DNA of 32,059 nucleotides from an uncultured beta proteobacterium. GTDB taxonomy: Bacteria > Pseudomonadota > Gammaproteobacteria > Burkholderiales > Burkholderiaceae_C. The notes under the pieces are model-generated. The model was not told the DNA's origin and did not search any database. It was given only the letters and a program-made list of their open reading frames with translations. Positions 8,324 to 18,076 of the stretch are shown piece by piece. The position numbers were made by a program, and so were the translations under genes. The stretch is taken from assembly GCA_903822205.1 (NCBI GenBank), contig CAIJOK010000075.1, forward strand, positions 1 through 32,059. Direction: 5' to 3'. Position 1 is the first letter of the stretch. Each line of letters starts with the position of its first letter.

Positions 8324-9255
8324 CTGGGCGATGTGACGGTGGGGTGAAGGGGTGTTGCAGATGCCGTAAGCCGTCTATAAACCTCTTGGTATCTGGCGGC
8401 AGTGTTGGCAATGACTTCGGGCGGCAAGTGCGGTGGCGGATACGTTTTGTCCCAAAGATGGCCACCTACCTGCGCAGCAGCGAGCCAGTCACGCAAAAAC
8501 TGTTTGTCAAAGCTTTGCGGGTTGACACCTGCAACATAAAGGTCTGCAGGCCAGTAGCGTGACGAATCGGGGGTTAAGACCTCGTCCATCAATACCAAGG
8601 TGTGGTCTGCATCAAGGCCAAATTCAAATTTGGTGTCGGCAATGATGATGCCCCGTGCCAGGGCAATTTGGCTGGCAGCTTGGTAGAGTGCCAAACTGAC
8701 ATTGCGTATCTGCGCAGCCAGTTGGATGCCGACCATCGCGACAGTTTGGTCATACGTGATGTTCTGGTCATGCTGGCCCAGAGCAGCTTTGGCAGCAGGC
8801 GTGTAGATTGGTGCAGTCAAACGCGACGCATTTTGAAGACCGTCTGGCAAAGGCACACCACAGACACTGCGACTGGCCTGGTACTCCTGCCAGCCACTAC
8901 CGGCCAGATAACCGCGAACCACGGCTTCGATTGGGATAGGGGTGAGGCGTTTGACCAGCATGGAACGCCCCACCACTTGCAGAGCATCCGAGGTTGTCAC
9001 TACGCGCAGAGGATCTTCGTCGGTCAAATGAACAGGGCAGATGTTTTGGCCCTTTGGCCCCAGTTGGTCAAACCAGAACAGGGCCATTTGCGTCAGCAGG
9101 ACACCCTTGCCGGGAATGGCCTGATCCATGATGACATCAAAGGCACTGATGCGATCCGATGCCACCATCAGGATGCGATCATCGCCCACTGCATAGTTGT
9201 CGCGAACCTTGCCACGTCCCAAAAGTGGCAACGAGCTGAGGGTGGATGTCATCAT
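8320..9255 (-). CDS. purC: SAICAR synthase
   Basis: Phosphoribosylaminoimidazole-succinocarboxamide synthase, which ligates aspartate to CAIR in de novo purine synthesis. It has 311 residues, the long form rather than the ~237-residue E. coli form. Signature stretches are [45 protein letters not shown] and [16 protein letters not shown]. It lies downstream of bamC (64-base gap to its stop) and is overlapped by engB. The order dapA-bamC-purC is the same as in E. coli. Confidence 0.95.
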   Translation of the reverse strand: MMTSTLSSLPLLGRGKVRDNYAVGDDRILMVASDRISAFDVIMDQAIPGKGVLLTQMALFWFDQLGPKGQNICPVHLTDEDPLRVVTTSDALQVVGRSMLVKRLTPIPIEAVVRGYLAGSGWQEYQASRSVCGVPLPDGLQNASRLTAPIYTPAAKAALGQHDQNITYDQTVAMVGIQLAAQIRNVSLALYQAASQIALARGIIIADTKFEFGLDADHTLVLMDEVLTPDSSRYWPADLYVAGVNPQSFDKQFLRDWLAAAQVGGHLWDKTYPPPHLPPEVIANTAARYQEVYRRLTASATPLHPTVTSPS

Positions 9256-9320
9256 AAAAATGTCGGGCTGTAGCAGCGTGGGATAGGAAGGTTGGGGAGA
9301 GGGTCAGCCGTATGTCGGGT

Positions 9321-10409
9321 TTATTGCAGATCATCAGCGATCAACTTCACAATCCGTGCCGCATCTTCGGGCGCAGGTGACGCACCTTCGGCATTCAGAA
9401 CCGATACCGTGGTGGTTTCGCCTTGGCTAGCCACGGTGATCCGAAATTTTTGAGGTACGGATTCAGGCTTGGATTGACCAAACAAACTGCCAAAAAAACC
9501 GCGATCTGTCTTGTCCGCCATAGGTGCCACGTAGCGGACAAAGTAGAGGCCTTTGGCGCGATCACGATCTTCGACCGTAAAGTTGCTGCGATCCAGGGCC
9601 AGACCTACACGCCGCCATGCGCGGTCAAACGCATCGTCTATCTGCACGGCAGATTGGCCATTGATCATCACAACCCTTGAACTGGTTGGGGTTGCACCGG
9701 AGGCGAGAAGTTTTTTGGATTGTTCGGGAACCACACCCAGCTTAACCATCAGACGGCTTAAAAACTCGGCCTCCAGCTCAGGATCGGATATTCTGGGTTG
9801 CCACATGGTTTTGTCTTTTTCAGCGGTGCTGAAGACCTCACCCATCCCGCGATGGCTGATAAAAATATCGGTTCCGCCAGCGGCATTGCGTTCAAGCCGA
9901 GTTCGAAACTTGTCGCGTTCACCTGTCGAATAAAGCGAATCAAATATTTTTCCCAAGGTATTGCGAATAAAGTCCTGCGGGATTTTGGCCCGGTTCTCCG
10001 CCCAATCGGTTTCCATGATACCCAATGTGGCCTGATCCATCACCAGAGAAAAACCATTTTCTTGCCAGAATGCTTTGATCAGTTCCCACAATTGGTCGGC
10101 CGGACGATCAACGACCAACCAGCGTTGGGTGCCAGAGCGCTCAATACGCACATCGCCCAGTGCCACGACCGCTGTATCAGGGGCCTGAGAAGTCGTGGCC
10201 TGTCCTGACTGAAAACCAGATGCTGTGACGGAAGCTCCCGGCACAGCGTAACGGGTTTCACGCGACAGCTTGGTTAAGTCAGGCGGTACTTCAAGGGATG
10301 GGGCCTGGTTGCTGTTGCTTTTATAGTCAACCTTGTCGCTTTGCAGCACTGAACAAGCACTCAGCACAAGGGTCAGACCTAAGCATAAAAATCTGACTGC
10401 TAATTGCAT
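9321..10409 (-). CDS. bamC: outer-membrane assembly lipoprotein BamC
   Basis: 362-residue lipoprotein of the BAM complex. The signal sequence ends in a lipobox LVLSAC, giving a diacylated Cys after about 18 residues. The unstructured BamD-binding segment (SNSNQAPSLEVPPDLTKL) follows, then two helix-grip domains (about 110-220 and 250-360; RWLVVDRPADQLWELIKAFW, DDAFDRAWRRVGLALDR). I chose the ATG at 10409 because it begins the signal peptide directly; an ATG at 10442 would add 11 residues. Neither has a strong ribosome site. The AT-rich spacer to dapA probably holds its own promoter. Confidence 0.9.
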   Translation of the reverse strand: MQLAVRFLCLGLTLVLSACSVLQSDKVDYKSNSNQAPSLEVPPDLTKLSRETRYAVPGASVTASGFQSGQATTSQAPDTAVVALGDVRIERSGTQRWLVVDRPADQLWELIKAFWQENGFSLVMDQATLGIMETDWAENRAKIPQDFIRNTLGKIFDSLYSTGERDKFRTRLERNAAGGTDIFISHRGMGEVFSTAEKDKTMWQPRISDPELEAEFLSRLMVKLGVVPEQSKKLLASGATPTSSRVVMINGQSAVQIDDAFDRAWRRVGLALDRSNFTVEDRDRAKGLYFVRYVAPMADKTDRGFFGSLFGQSKPESVPQKFRITVASQGETTTVSVLNAEGASPAPEDAARIVKLIADDLQ

Positions 10410-10461
10410 CGAGGTTTGAAAAGCAAGATTAATAAATAACATAAAGAAGTTTAATAAAAAA

Positions 10462-10489
10462 TAAACAAACGAAAACTATATAAGATATA
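10462..10489 (-). promoter_or_regulatory. bamC: candidate promoter in dapA-bamC spacer
   Basis: On the minus strand TTGATC and TATCTT are about 16 bases apart in an AT-rich spacer of ~115 bases upstream of bamC. The match is moderate and position is approximate; it would let bamC-purC-engB be expressed without dapA. Confidence 0.25.
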
Positions 10490-10558
10490 GACAAGATAAA
10501 AGAGATCAACGCAATCAATAAGATCAGGGCGGTCCTGAAAGTGCCATACAGGCGTGGC

Positions 10559-11452
10559 CTAAAGCAGGCCGGTCACTCTTAATGCGTCATCCAGCACAGC
10601 CTCAAAGGCCTCGTCCATAGGCGTTAATGGCAAACGCAAAGTGCCGCCACACAAACCCAGCCGCTCCATAGCCCATTTGACAGGGATGGGGTTGGCTTGG
10701 ACAAACAGGTTCTTATGCAGGGGCATCAATTGAAATTGGAGGTTCATTGCAGACACGACCTCACCGCTCAGGGCCGCTTTGCAAAGCTGGTGCATCAGCT
10801 TTGGGGCCACGTTGGCTGACACGCTGATATTGCCGTGTCCACCGCACAGCATTAGCGCAACAGCGGTGGGGTCATCGCCCGAATAAACGGCAAAACCCTG
10901 AGGGGCCTCACGGATCAGCCATAACGCACGATCCATATTGCCGGTGGCTTCTTTGATGCCCACAATGCCCGCAATACGTGCGAGACGCAAGACGGTGTCC
11001 ACGGCAAGATCAGCCACCGTGCGACTGGGCACGTTGTAGAGCACCATGGGCAGATCGACCGCGTTGGCAATGGCACAGAAGTGTTGAAACAAGCCATCCT
11101 GGGTTGGCTTGTTGTAGTAGGGCACCACCTGCAAATGGCAAGCTGCACCCACAGACTGGGCAAATTTGGCCAGATCGATGGCCTCTGCGGTGCAGTTGCT
11201 GCCACAGCCGGCCATGATGGGCACACGCCCCGCAGCTTGATCGACGGCCACGCGAATGATCTCGCAGTGCTCTTGCTGGCTTAAAGTAGGTGATTCACCG
11301 GTGGTACCCACGACTCCTACGCAATCAGTGCCCTCAGCGATATGCCAATCGACCAAGCGACGCAGGGCGGGATAGTCCACGCTTTGGTCTGGGCGCATGG
11401 GCGTGACCATCGCGACGATGCTGCCGGTGATGGGGCGGTTAAGAGTGGGCAT
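10559..11452 (-). CDS. dapA: 4-hydroxy-tetrahydrodipicolinate synthase
   Basis: Class I aldolase-like enzyme condensing pyruvate with aspartate semialdehyde, the first step to meso-DAP and lysine. 297 residues from the ATG at 11452 ([19 protein letters not shown]). Key residues are visible: TTGESPTLS (pyruvate/ASA pocket), the catalytic Tyr in [11 protein letters not shown], the Schiff-base Lys in GIKEATGN, and YSGDDPTA. An ATG five codons earlier (11467) is also possible; neither has a clear Shine-Dalgarno. Confidence 0.95.
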   Translation of the reverse strand: MPTLNRPITGSIVAMVTPMRPDQSVDYPALRRLVDWHIAEGTDCVGVVGTTGESPTLSQQEHCEIIRVAVDQAAGRVPIMAGCGSNCTAEAIDLAKFAQSVGAACHLQVVPYYNKPTQDGLFQHFCAIANAVDLPMVLYNVPSRTVADLAVDTVLRLARIAGIVGIKEATGNMDRALWLIREAPQGFAVYSGDDPTAVALMLCGGHGNISVSANVAPKLMHQLCKAALSGEVVSAMNLQFQLMPLHKNLFVQANPIPVKWAMERLGLCGGTLRLPLTPMDEAFEAVLDDALRVTGLL

Positions 11453-11547
11453 GGCGGAAGTTCCCATTGAATGGGCGAATCTGTCAGAACGGGGTTATCA
11501 ATGGCTGAAATGTCTGAAATGGCTGGTGGTCTGTAACGAGAAGCAGA

Positions 11548-11922
11548 TCACGATGCAAGAGCGCTCCGCGCAGCAACGACGGGGGGGCATGAGAACGTAT
11601 CTCCGACAACAGTTTGCTTGACCAGTACCGCATCCATGCGACCCATCAGGGCGGCAGCCTTGGCGGCGCACACAGCAGGAGAGGCTAGCGTGCAGACCTG
11701 CGACTCAGGGGGGGATTTGCTGTTGGGATCAGACAGATCAAAGGCCAGATTGAGCGCAACCAAAACGGCAATGCGGTCACGAGCTAACACTTTACCGCTT
11801 TCACGGATTTTGCACATGGCCTCATCGACACGCCTAGCGGCTTCTTGCAGACGCTCCTGATCGCCATCAGGGCAAGCCAGACGGTAACGTTGCCCCATGA
11901 TGTCGACTTCAACCTGACTCAT
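11548..11922 (-). CDS. zapA: cell division protein ZapA
   Basis: Z-ring-associated protein that bundles FtsZ protofilaments. 124 residues; the N-terminal domain is typical (VEVDIMGQRYRLACPDGDQERLQEAARRVD, quoted in parts, then DRIAVLVALNLAFDL), followed by a helical region. The family is usually ~100-110 residues, and the last ~20 residues (from about GDTFSCPP) look like an unconserved extension. The start codon overlaps the stop of the upstream coiled-coil gene (ATGA), so the two are co-translated. Confidence 0.85.
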   Translation of the reverse strand: MSQVEVDIMGQRYRLACPDGDQERLQEAARRVDEAMCKIRESGKVLARDRIAVLVALNLAFDLSDPNSKSPPESQVCTLASPAVCAAKAAALMGRMDAVLVKQTVVGDTFSCPPVVAARSALAS

Positions 11923-12161
11923 AGCGAAGCTGTGGCAGTTTGGCGGACGACGGATGATTTGCCCACATCAGGCAGACGCTCAAGCAGCGTTTCAATTCGG
12001 GAGCGTGCCGCACCCAATCTTGCTTTCAGAGAGTCACGTTCCTGCATCAGGGTGTCACGCTCCTGGTGCAACAGGGCATTGGAACTCACGAGTTCATCGT
12101 AACGCGTCAACAAACGTTCAACACGCTCGGCAATTTGGTCAATTTGTGTCAGTTCATTCAT
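11919..12161 (-). CDS. small ZapB-like coiled-coil protein
   Basis: 80 residues starting at the ATG at 12161. Nearly the whole chain (about 5-60) is one predicted coiled coil with heptads (IAERVERLLTRYDELV, LLHQERDTLMQERDSLKARL). This matches the short TIGR02449/DUF904-type proteins usually encoded just before zapA. By position and shape it likely joins ZapA at midcell, as ZapB does in E. coli; that is inference. The ATGA overlap with zapA supports a joint function. Confidence 0.8.
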   Translation of the reverse strand: MNELTQIDQIAERVERLLTRYDELVSSNALLHQERDTLMQERDSLKARLGAARSRIETLLERLPDVGKSSVVRQTATASL

Positions 12162-12388
12162 GGAAAAAGGGGGAAATCGCAACAGGTGTTTAAAGCAGAC
12201 TGACCAGATTTTGGCACATTGCTACGGGACTAGGCAATGTTGCTCGGTGTATTTTGTGGCGGTTGATCAAACGCGACAAAGGTGAAAAGACCTATGAAAA
12301 CAAACACAAAAGCAGATGCCGATCGTGCGTGCGGCACATTGCAGGCCAATTTGCCTAAGCGCAGAGGGTATGACTAGTCCTATCACGA

Positions 12389-14197
12389 TCAGCCCGTCAG
12401 GGATGGGTCAGCCTTGCGAAGGCGGATGTGAAGCTCTCGCAACTGTTTTTCATCTACAGGCGACGGCGCTTGAGTTAACAGACACTGGGCACGCTGGGTT
12501 TTTGGGAAAGCGATCACGTCGCGGATGGACTCTGCCCCGGTCATCAAGGTCACGATGCGATCGAGACCAAAAGCCAGACCGCCGTGCGGTGGAGCACCGT
12601 ATTGCAAGGCATCAAGCAAAAAGCCAAACTTGAGACGCGCCTCGTCTGGGTCAATCTTGAGGGCATCAAACACTTTTTGTTGAACATCCGCACGATGGAT
12701 ACGCACCGACCCACCGCCCATTTCCCAACCGTTGAGAACCATGTCGTAGCCCTTAGACAGGCAGTTGCCAGGATCAGAGGTCATCAGGTCTTCGTGACTG
12801 TCCTTGGGAGCCGTGAAAGGATGGTGAACGGCCATCCAACGATTTGATTCATCGTCGTATTCAAACATCGGAAAGTCAATCACCCAAAGAGGTGACCACC
12901 GGTCCACAAACAAACCATTTTGTTTGCCAAACAGACTATGACCCAGCTTAAGGCGCAGGGCACCCATCGCATCATTGACGATCTTGGCCTTGTCGGCACC
13001 AAAGAACAACAGATCTCCGTTGGCAGCCTGTGTGCGCGTCAAAATCGCCGTAAGAGCACGGTCGTGCAGATTTTTGACGATTGGACTTTGCAGACCATCA
13101 CGGCCTTTCTGAATGTCAGTCACTTTGATCCAAGCTAAACCCTTGGCACCATAAATTTTGACAAAATGTCCATAGTTGTCGATTTCGCCTCGCGACAAAC
13201 CCGTACCATCCCGGGCACCGCCAGGCAAGCGCAAGGCCACTACACGCCCCCCGGGGTTTGTCGCAGGAGCTGAGAAAACCTTGAAATCCACATCACCCAC
13301 CACATCGGTCAGTTCGGTCAGTTCAAGCTGTACACGCAGGTCCGGCTTATCTGATCCGTAACGGTGCATCGCATCACGGTAAGTCATCACTGGAAAATCA
13401 CCCAAATCAACGCCAAGTGTGTTTTTAAAGACTGTTTTGATCATGCCCTGAAACAGGTCGCGGATTTCCTGCTCTTCCATGAACGAGGTTTCAATATCGA
13501 TCTGGGTAAATTCGGGTTGACGGTCTGCCCGCAGGTCTTCGTCGCGAAAACATTTGGTGATCTGGTAATAGCGGTCAAACCCCGCCACCATCAACAATTG
13601 TTTGAACAACTGGGGGCTTTGCGGCAAGGCAAAAAAGTGTCCGTCGTGGACGCGGCTGGGCACCAGGTAGTCACGAGCGCCCTCAGGGGTGCTTTTGGTC
13701 AGCATGGGGGTTTCGATATCGACAAAACCGTGGGCATCCAAAAACTTGCGAACCTCCATCGTCACCTGATAGCGCAGCATCAGATTTTTTTGCATATAGG
13801 GCCTGCGCAGGTCCAGCACACGGTGCGTTAGTCGGGTGGTTTCAGACAGGTTATCGTCGTCAATCTGAAAGGGGGGCGGTACCGAGGGATTGAGCACGGT
13901 GATCTCGTGGCAGAGCACCTCAATCTTGCCGCTTTGGATGTTGTCGTTGTTTGTACCCTCCGGGCGGGCGCGTACTTGGCCCTTGATCTGAACGCAGTAT
14001 TCACTGCGTAAATCTTCTGCGGTTTTGAACATACCCGCACGATCGGGGTCACAGACAATTTGAACAAAGCCCTCGCGGTCACGGAGGTCAATAAAAATCA
14101 CACCGCCGTGGTCACGCCTGCGATTAACCCAGCCGCACAACGTGACCGTTTGCCCTAGCAAGGCATCGGTGACCAAACCACAATAATGAGAACGCAT
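12389..14197 (-). CDS. aspS: aspartyl-tRNA synthetase, probably non-discriminating
   Basis: Class IIb aminoacyl-tRNA synthetase of 602 residues from the ATG at 14197. It has an N-terminal OB-fold, motif 1 region ([20 protein letters not shown]), motif 2 [16 protein letters not shown], the GAD insertion ([10 protein letters not shown]) and motif 3 [13 protein letters not shown]. His30 and Gly81 correspond to the His31/Gly82 pair that makes Pseudomonas AspRS accept tRNA-Asn, whereas the E. coli enzyme has Leu at the first place. It therefore probably makes Asp-tRNA-Asn for GatCAB. In-frame TTG/ATG codons at 14209 and 14203 are alternative starts. Confidence 0.95.
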   Translation of the reverse strand: MRSHYCGLVTDALLGQTVTLCGWVNRRRDHGGVIFIDLRDREGFVQIVCDPDRAGMFKTAEDLRSEYCVQIKGQVRARPEGTNNDNIQSGKIEVLCHEITVLNPSVPPPFQIDDDNLSETTRLTHRVLDLRRPYMQKNLMLRYQVTMEVRKFLDAHGFVDIETPMLTKSTPEGARDYLVPSRVHDGHFFALPQSPQLFKQLLMVAGFDRYYQITKCFRDEDLRADRQPEFTQIDIETSFMEEQEIRDLFQGMIKTVFKNTLGVDLGDFPVMTYRDAMHRYGSDKPDLRVQLELTELTDVVGDVDFKVFSAPATNPGGRVVALRLPGGARDGTGLSRGEIDNYGHFVKIYGAKGLAWIKVTDIQKGRDGLQSPIVKNLHDRALTAILTRTQAANGDLLFFGADKAKIVNDAMGALRLKLGHSLFGKQNGLFVDRWSPLWVIDFPMFEYDDESNRWMAVHHPFTAPKDSHEDLMTSDPGNCLSKGYDMVLNGWEMGGGSVRIHRADVQQKVFDALKIDPDEARLKFGFLLDALQYGAPPHGGLAFGLDRIVTLMTGAESIRDVIAFPKTQRAQCLLTQAPSPVDEKQLRELHIRLRKADPSLTG

Positions 14198-14311
14198 GAC
14201 CATATCCAAGCTTTCAGTATCTTTGCCACACAGGGCGGGGGGGATCGGGGGTTATTGGGGGCAATTGGGCTGCACCACGCAGCCAGTGTCTGCTCTGTCA
14301 ACCGCCCGGGA

Positions 14312-14953
14312 TCACGGAGGCAAAATGTCCGGAGATGCAGTGGGCATGACAGAGCCCATGGACAGGACGTAGGTCAAGGCCTCATCCACACTCATGTTGA
14401 GCACAATGACTTCTGATTTTGGCAGAATCAAAAAAAAACCGCTGGTTGGGTTAGGGGTGGTGGGCACATAGACGCTAACCCAATCCGCTCCTAGGTGCTG
14501 CGCCACTTCTCCGCCCGGGATGCCTGTCTGAAAAGCGATCGTCCACATGCCGGTACGCGGATAAGACACCAGCAAGGCGGTGCGAAAGGCGTGGCCGTTG
14601 CTGGCAAGCAGGGTGTCTGAGACTTTTTTGACACTGTTGTAGATGGTTTTAAAAACAGGAATATGGGTAAACAGACGGTCCCACTGAAACACCCACCAGC
14701 GTCCGGCCACATGGGTTACCAAACCACCCGTGATCAACAAGCCGGTAAAAACCAGTACAACACCCAACCCCGGGACGTGTCGCAGGTGGTTCAGCGACGC
14801 ACTGGCATCTGCAGGTACCAAAGCCTGCACACCGGTCAATAGTCCCCCAAAGATAGCATCCAGCAGACTGACCAGCCACGACAAAATCCAGATCGTGACC
14901 GCCAAGGGCAACCACACCAGCAGGCCGGTCAGCAAGTATTTTTTGAGTGGCAC
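14312..14953 (-). CDS. DUF502 family membrane protein
   Basis: 213-residue inner-membrane protein of unknown function. Two hydrophobic segments lie at about residues 6-32 (LLTGLLVWLPLAVTIWILSW) and 55-80, followed by the conserved cytoplasmic part (IPVFKTIYNSVKKVSDTL, YPRTGMWTIAFQTG, VPTTPNPTSGFFLILPKSEV). I chose the GTG at 14953 because AGGA lies about 9 bases upstream and the family normally begins with KKYLLTG. An ATG at 14995 would overlap the FmdB gene. Order FmdB-DUF502-aspS is likely one operon, with the first two small genes read before aspS elsewhere reversed here: transcription runs FmdB, DUF502, then aspS is upstream of both only on the map. Confidence 0.85.
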   Translation of the reverse strand: MPLKKYLLTGLLVWLPLAVTIWILSWLVSLLDAIFGGLLTGVQALVPADASASLNHLRHVPGLGVVLVFTGLLITGGLVTHVAGRWWVFQWDRLFTHIPVFKTIYNSVKKVSDTLLASNGHAFRTALLVSYPRTGMWTIAFQTGIPGGEVAQHLGADWVSVYVPTTPNPTSGFFLILPKSEVIVLNMSVDEALTYVLSMGSVMPTASPDILPP

Positions 14954-14975
14954 AAAATTCCTGACAGTTCGAAGC

Positions 14976-15326
14976 CTAATGACAGGCACAGCCATTACAA
15001 CACCCACCCTTGGCAGGAGCTGCGTCTGTTTTGGGAGATGGGGAAGTGTCAGGGGCTTTATCGGGGGCTTTATCAGAGGTTGTTGCAGCCGGTGTTGCGG
15101 TTGTATCGGGGTCTTTGGGAGCTGCATCTGTAGCCGCAGCAGATCCAGCCTTAAAGTCCGTGGCATACCAACCGGAGCCTTTGAGATGAAAACCGGCAGA
15201 AGTCAACTGTTTCTTAAAGGTAGCCGCACTACAGGCTGGGCAAATCGCCAATTGGGGGTCTGATAGTTTTTGCAAAATATCCTTGGCAAAACCGCAGGAC
15301 TCACATTGGTAGGCGTAAATAGGCAT
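14976..15326 (-). CDS. FmdB-type zinc-ribbon protein
   Basis: 116 residues from the ATG at 15326. The N-terminal FmdB/CxxC_CxxC_SSSS zinc ribbon is clear (MPIYAYQCESCG, then CPACS, and FHLKGSGWYATDFK). A low-complexity Ala/Asp/Pro/Thr/Lys linker follows, then a Cys-rich end (GGCCNGCACH) that could bind a metal. The family is often called a putative regulatory protein, but its function is not established. It is 22 bases upstream of the DUF502 gene, suggesting co-transcription. Confidence 0.85.
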   Translation of the reverse strand: MPIYAYQCESCGFAKDILQKLSDPQLAICPACSAATFKKQLTSAGFHLKGSGWYATDFKAGSAAATDAAPKDPDTTATPAATTSDKAPDKAPDTSPSPKTDAAPAKGGCCNGCACH

Positions 15327-15439
15327 TGAAAAATATGGAAAGTTAGGGATGGGCGGGCCAAGGCGGCGGATTATAGGAAGCGTGACACCGACAAAAAATA
15401 CCCATGGGTTCAACCATGACTTGTGAGCGATCGTGTGGG

Positions 15440-16393
15440 TCAGGAATGCGACAAAGCCTGTAGTGCCGTTAAAAGCTCTGGCACAGCCGTAAAGAGATCG
15501 GCTTTCAGACCCACATCTGCGACGGCAAAAATGGGCGCATCGGGGTCTTGGTTGATCGCGACGATCACCTTGCTGTCTTTCATGCCGGCTAAATGCTGGA
15601 TGGCCCCGCTGATACCGACGGCGATATAAAGCTGTGGGGCGACGATTTTGCCTGTCTGACCCACTTGCCAGTCATTGGGCGCATAACCGGCATCGACCGC
15701 TGCACGGCTGGCTCCCAGTGCTGCTCCCAGTTGGTCTGCGAGAGGTGCCAACAAGGCCATGAACTTGTCACTGGACCCCAGTCCTCTGCCGCCGCTGACC
15801 ACCACGCGAGCATCGCTCAGATCGGGCCGGTCAGTCTGGGGCAATGTACAGCCCAGGTGGGTGGTCTGGCCCACTGGGGCAACGGGTGTAAGGGGGCTGA
15901 TAACCGCCTGGGCGTGCTCTGTTTGCGTTGCTGCGGCAAAAGCGGTAGGACGCACGGTCAGCACATGGGTAGCGTCCAAGCTTTGGACTGTGGCTATGGC
16001 GACACCGGCATAGATGGGGCGCAGAAACGTATCGGCACTCACGACGGCGGTGATGTCAGAAATTTGGGCGACATCCAGACAGGCCGCAACGCGTGGAGCG
16101 ATATTTTTGCCATGAGCCGTGGCGGCAAACAGGATGTGGCTGTAGTTGGCGGCGATGGCGATGATTTGGGCGCTCAAGGTTTCAGCCAGACCCTGCGCAA
16201 GGTGCGCAGCGCAGGCGTACCAAACCTGGCTAACCCCCTGGATGCAGGCGGCAGCCTGTGCGGCGGCACTGGCGTTGTAACCGGCCACCAGGACATGCAC
16301 GTCGCTACCGCACTGAAGCGCGGCGGTGACGGTGTGGTGTGTGGCGGGCAATAGCGCTACGTGATGGTGTTCAGCGATCACAAGGATGGACAT
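15440..16393 (-). CDS. etfA: electron transfer flavoprotein alpha subunit
   Basis: 317-residue FAD-binding subunit of ETF, which carries electrons from acyl-CoA and related dehydrogenases to ETF-ubiquinone oxidoreductase. The C-terminal FAD domain is intact ([68 protein letters not shown]). Its start codon directly follows the etfB stop (no spacer), so the two are translationally coupled and presumably made in equal amounts. Confidence 0.95.
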   Translation of the reverse strand: MSILVIAEHHHVALLPATHHTVTAALQCGSDVHVLVAGYNASAAAQAAACIQGVSQVWYACAAHLAQGLAETLSAQIIAIAANYSHILFAATAHGKNIAPRVAACLDVAQISDITAVVSADTFLRPIYAGVAIATVQSLDATHVLTVRPTAFAAATQTEHAQAVISPLTPVAPVGQTTHLGCTLPQTDRPDLSDARVVVSGGRGLGSSDKFMALLAPLADQLGAALGASRAAVDAGYAPNDWQVGQTGKIVAPQLYIAVGISGAIQHLAGMKDSKVIVAINQDPDAPIFAVADVGLKADLFTAVPELLTALQALSHS

Positions 16394-17158
16394 TCAGATC
16401 ACCTGTCTGGTTTTAAGTTGGTCGATCAACGCAGCGACATCAGGCACGGTGATGCCAGCGCGGCGTACAGGGGGTTCGGTGACTTTCAGGGTCTTCATGT
16501 GCGGACGCACATCCACGCCAAGGTCTGCGACACGCAAAATCTCAATCGGCTTTTTGCGTGCTCTCATCATGTTGGGCAGGGTCACGTAGCGAGGCTCATT
16601 CAGGCGCAAGTCTGCTGTGATGATGGAAGGCAGGGTGACGCACAGAGTCTCTTGTCCGCCATCAATCTCACGCACGACATTCGCCGTGGTGGCTATGGTG
16701 GCCGTACCGCCTGCAATGTCAATGCGGCTGGCAAACGTCGCTTGCGGCAAACCGGTCAGGGCCGAGAGCATCTGACCGGTCTGGTTGCAATCATCGTCAA
16801 TGGCCTGCTTGCCTAGCAAAATCAGGTCGGGTTGCTCCCGTGCTATCAAAAAATTCAGCAATTTGGCGACAGCCAGGGGCTGTAGTTCTTCGTCAGACTC
16901 GAGCAAAATGGCGCGGTCAGCCCCCAGGGCCAAGGCTGTGCGCAAAGTGTCCTGGCACTGCAGACTGCCGCACGAAACCGCGATGATCTCGGTGGCGATG
17001 GATTTCTCGCGCAGGCGAACGGCCTCTTCCATGGCAATTTCGTCAAAAGGATTCATGCTCATTTTGACGTTAGCGGTATCTACTGCCGTGTGGTCGGGTT
17101 TGACGCGAACCCTCACGTTGTAGTCCACCACACGCTTGACGGCAACCAAAATTTTCAT
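16394..17158 (-). CDS. etfB: electron transfer flavoprotein beta subunit
   Basis: 254-residue AMP-binding subunit, starting at the ATG at 17158 (MKILVAVKRVVDYNVRVRV). The frame is open upstream to 17272, but that part has no similarity to the family. Family stretches include NPFDEIAMEEAVRLRE, GADRAILL, LLGKQAIDDDCNQTGQM and the signature VTLPSIITADLRLNEPRYVTLPNMMRARKK (quoted as separate parts: LPSIITADLRLNEPRY and LPNMMRARKK). It pairs with EtfA. Confidence 0.95.
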   Translation of the reverse strand: MKILVAVKRVVDYNVRVRVKPDHTAVDTANVKMSMNPFDEIAMEEAVRLREKSIATEIIAVSCGSLQCQDTLRTALALGADRAILLESDEELQPLAVAKLLNFLIAREQPDLILLGKQAIDDDCNQTGQMLSALTGLPQATFASRIDIAGGTATIATTANVVREIDGGQETLCVTLPSIITADLRLNEPRYVTLPNMMRARKKPIEILRVADLGVDVRPHMKTLKVTEPPVRRAGITVPDVAALIDQLKTRQVI

Positions 17159-17226
17159 GACTGTGGGACTCCAGAGAATATAAAAAGACAGAACTTGGTT
17201 TTGTGAACGCTCCAGAGATCGAGCGA

Positions 17227-18060
17227 TCAAGGATAAAAAGCCATGAGACGGTATCCAAGCACCTTGGGCCACGAAGGTTCAGACGTGACGTTCATTGCCA
17301 GCGCCACTTGCCAGTCAGCACCAGCAGCCAGGGTTGGCGTGGTGACACCCAGATCAGCGTGTGTCAAGACCCGCCGAATGATGGGCTGGTCGGCAAAATC
17401 AGTCAGTGTCAGTTCAACTACAGGCAGGGCTAGGGTGATCTGTGACGCATTTTTAAGGGTAAAACCCAGCCGATAGCCGTTTGGGCCAGCGTGGTCAAAC
17501 CCCGCCGAATCGATGACCCAAGATTCAATTTGCATGGGGGCTGACAAAGTGCATTGCAAGGGGATGCAAAGCGACTGTAGAGACGGCTGTAGTTGTGGAT
17601 ACAACGCCGCCAGTTGGTTGCGTTCCACATAGACCCACTGCGCCGGCAAGCACAACGCCAGCATGATGGCCAATGCCCACAGCAAAGAGCGTGCCACCGG
17701 CCTGTGTCTAGGCGCTTCCATGGCAGGCTCACGCAAAAAAGAAACAGGGGGTACGACAGGATGGGCTGCGGAAGTCGACCCCGTGGACAGAACGATATCC
17801 TCAAAGGCCGCAGATAACGTCGGTGTCAGCGGTGTCAAAGGCGCAGTGTGGGCAATGGCAGACGTTGTAGCAGATGCAGTCGCTGGTGGGGCAGGGGACT
17901 CAGAGGGGGGGGTCTGGATCGTGGCATGAAACAGATGCTGGGAAGCATCAAAAATTTGGACGCACATCCCGCATTTAACCCATCCGTCCGAAATGCGCAA
18001 TTGGTCGGGTACCACTTTGAACATGGTGGTGCAGGACGGGCAGCGGGTGATCATCGCCAT
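17227..18060 (-). CDS. zinc-ribbon DUF3426 membrane protein
   Basis: 277 residues. The N-terminus is an MJ0042-type zinc ribbon (CPSC at 7-10 and CGMC at 30-33, with FKVVPDQLRISDGWVKC between). A Pro/Ala/Ser/Thr-rich linker follows, then one transmembrane helix (about 124-145, LLWALAIMLALCLPAQWVYV) and a DUF3426 domain (FTLKNASQITLALPVVELTL, ending YRLMAFYP). The family regularly follows prmA in betaproteobacteria; its function is unknown. It starts 16 bases after prmA ends, so it is likely the last gene of the accB operon. Confidence 0.85.
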   Translation of the reverse strand: MAMITRCPSCTTMFKVVPDQLRISDGWVKCGMCVQIFDASQHLFHATIQTPPSESPAPPATASATTSAIAHTAPLTPLTPTLSAAFEDIVLSTGSTSAAHPVVPPVSFLREPAMEAPRHRPVARSLLWALAIMLALCLPAQWVYVERNQLAALYPQLQPSLQSLCIPLQCTLSAPMQIESWVIDSAGFDHAGPNGYRLGFTLKNASQITLALPVVELTLTDFADQPIIRRVLTHADLGVTTPTLAAGADWQVALAMNVTSEPSWPKVLGYRLMAFYP

Positions 18061-18076
18061 AAGGACAACGTGCCCA

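Noticed and set aside
11453-11610. A possible 6S RNA gene downstream of zapA, where ssrS often lies, with a GCGCGGAGCGCTC stretch
   Set aside because: The space before dapA is too short, and neither the closing stem nor the conserved 3' CTTGAAC/GTTCAAG element is visible.
15593-16354. A 253-codon plus-strand frame opposite etfA
   Set aside because: Gly/Asp/His-rich antisense of a well-supported gene.
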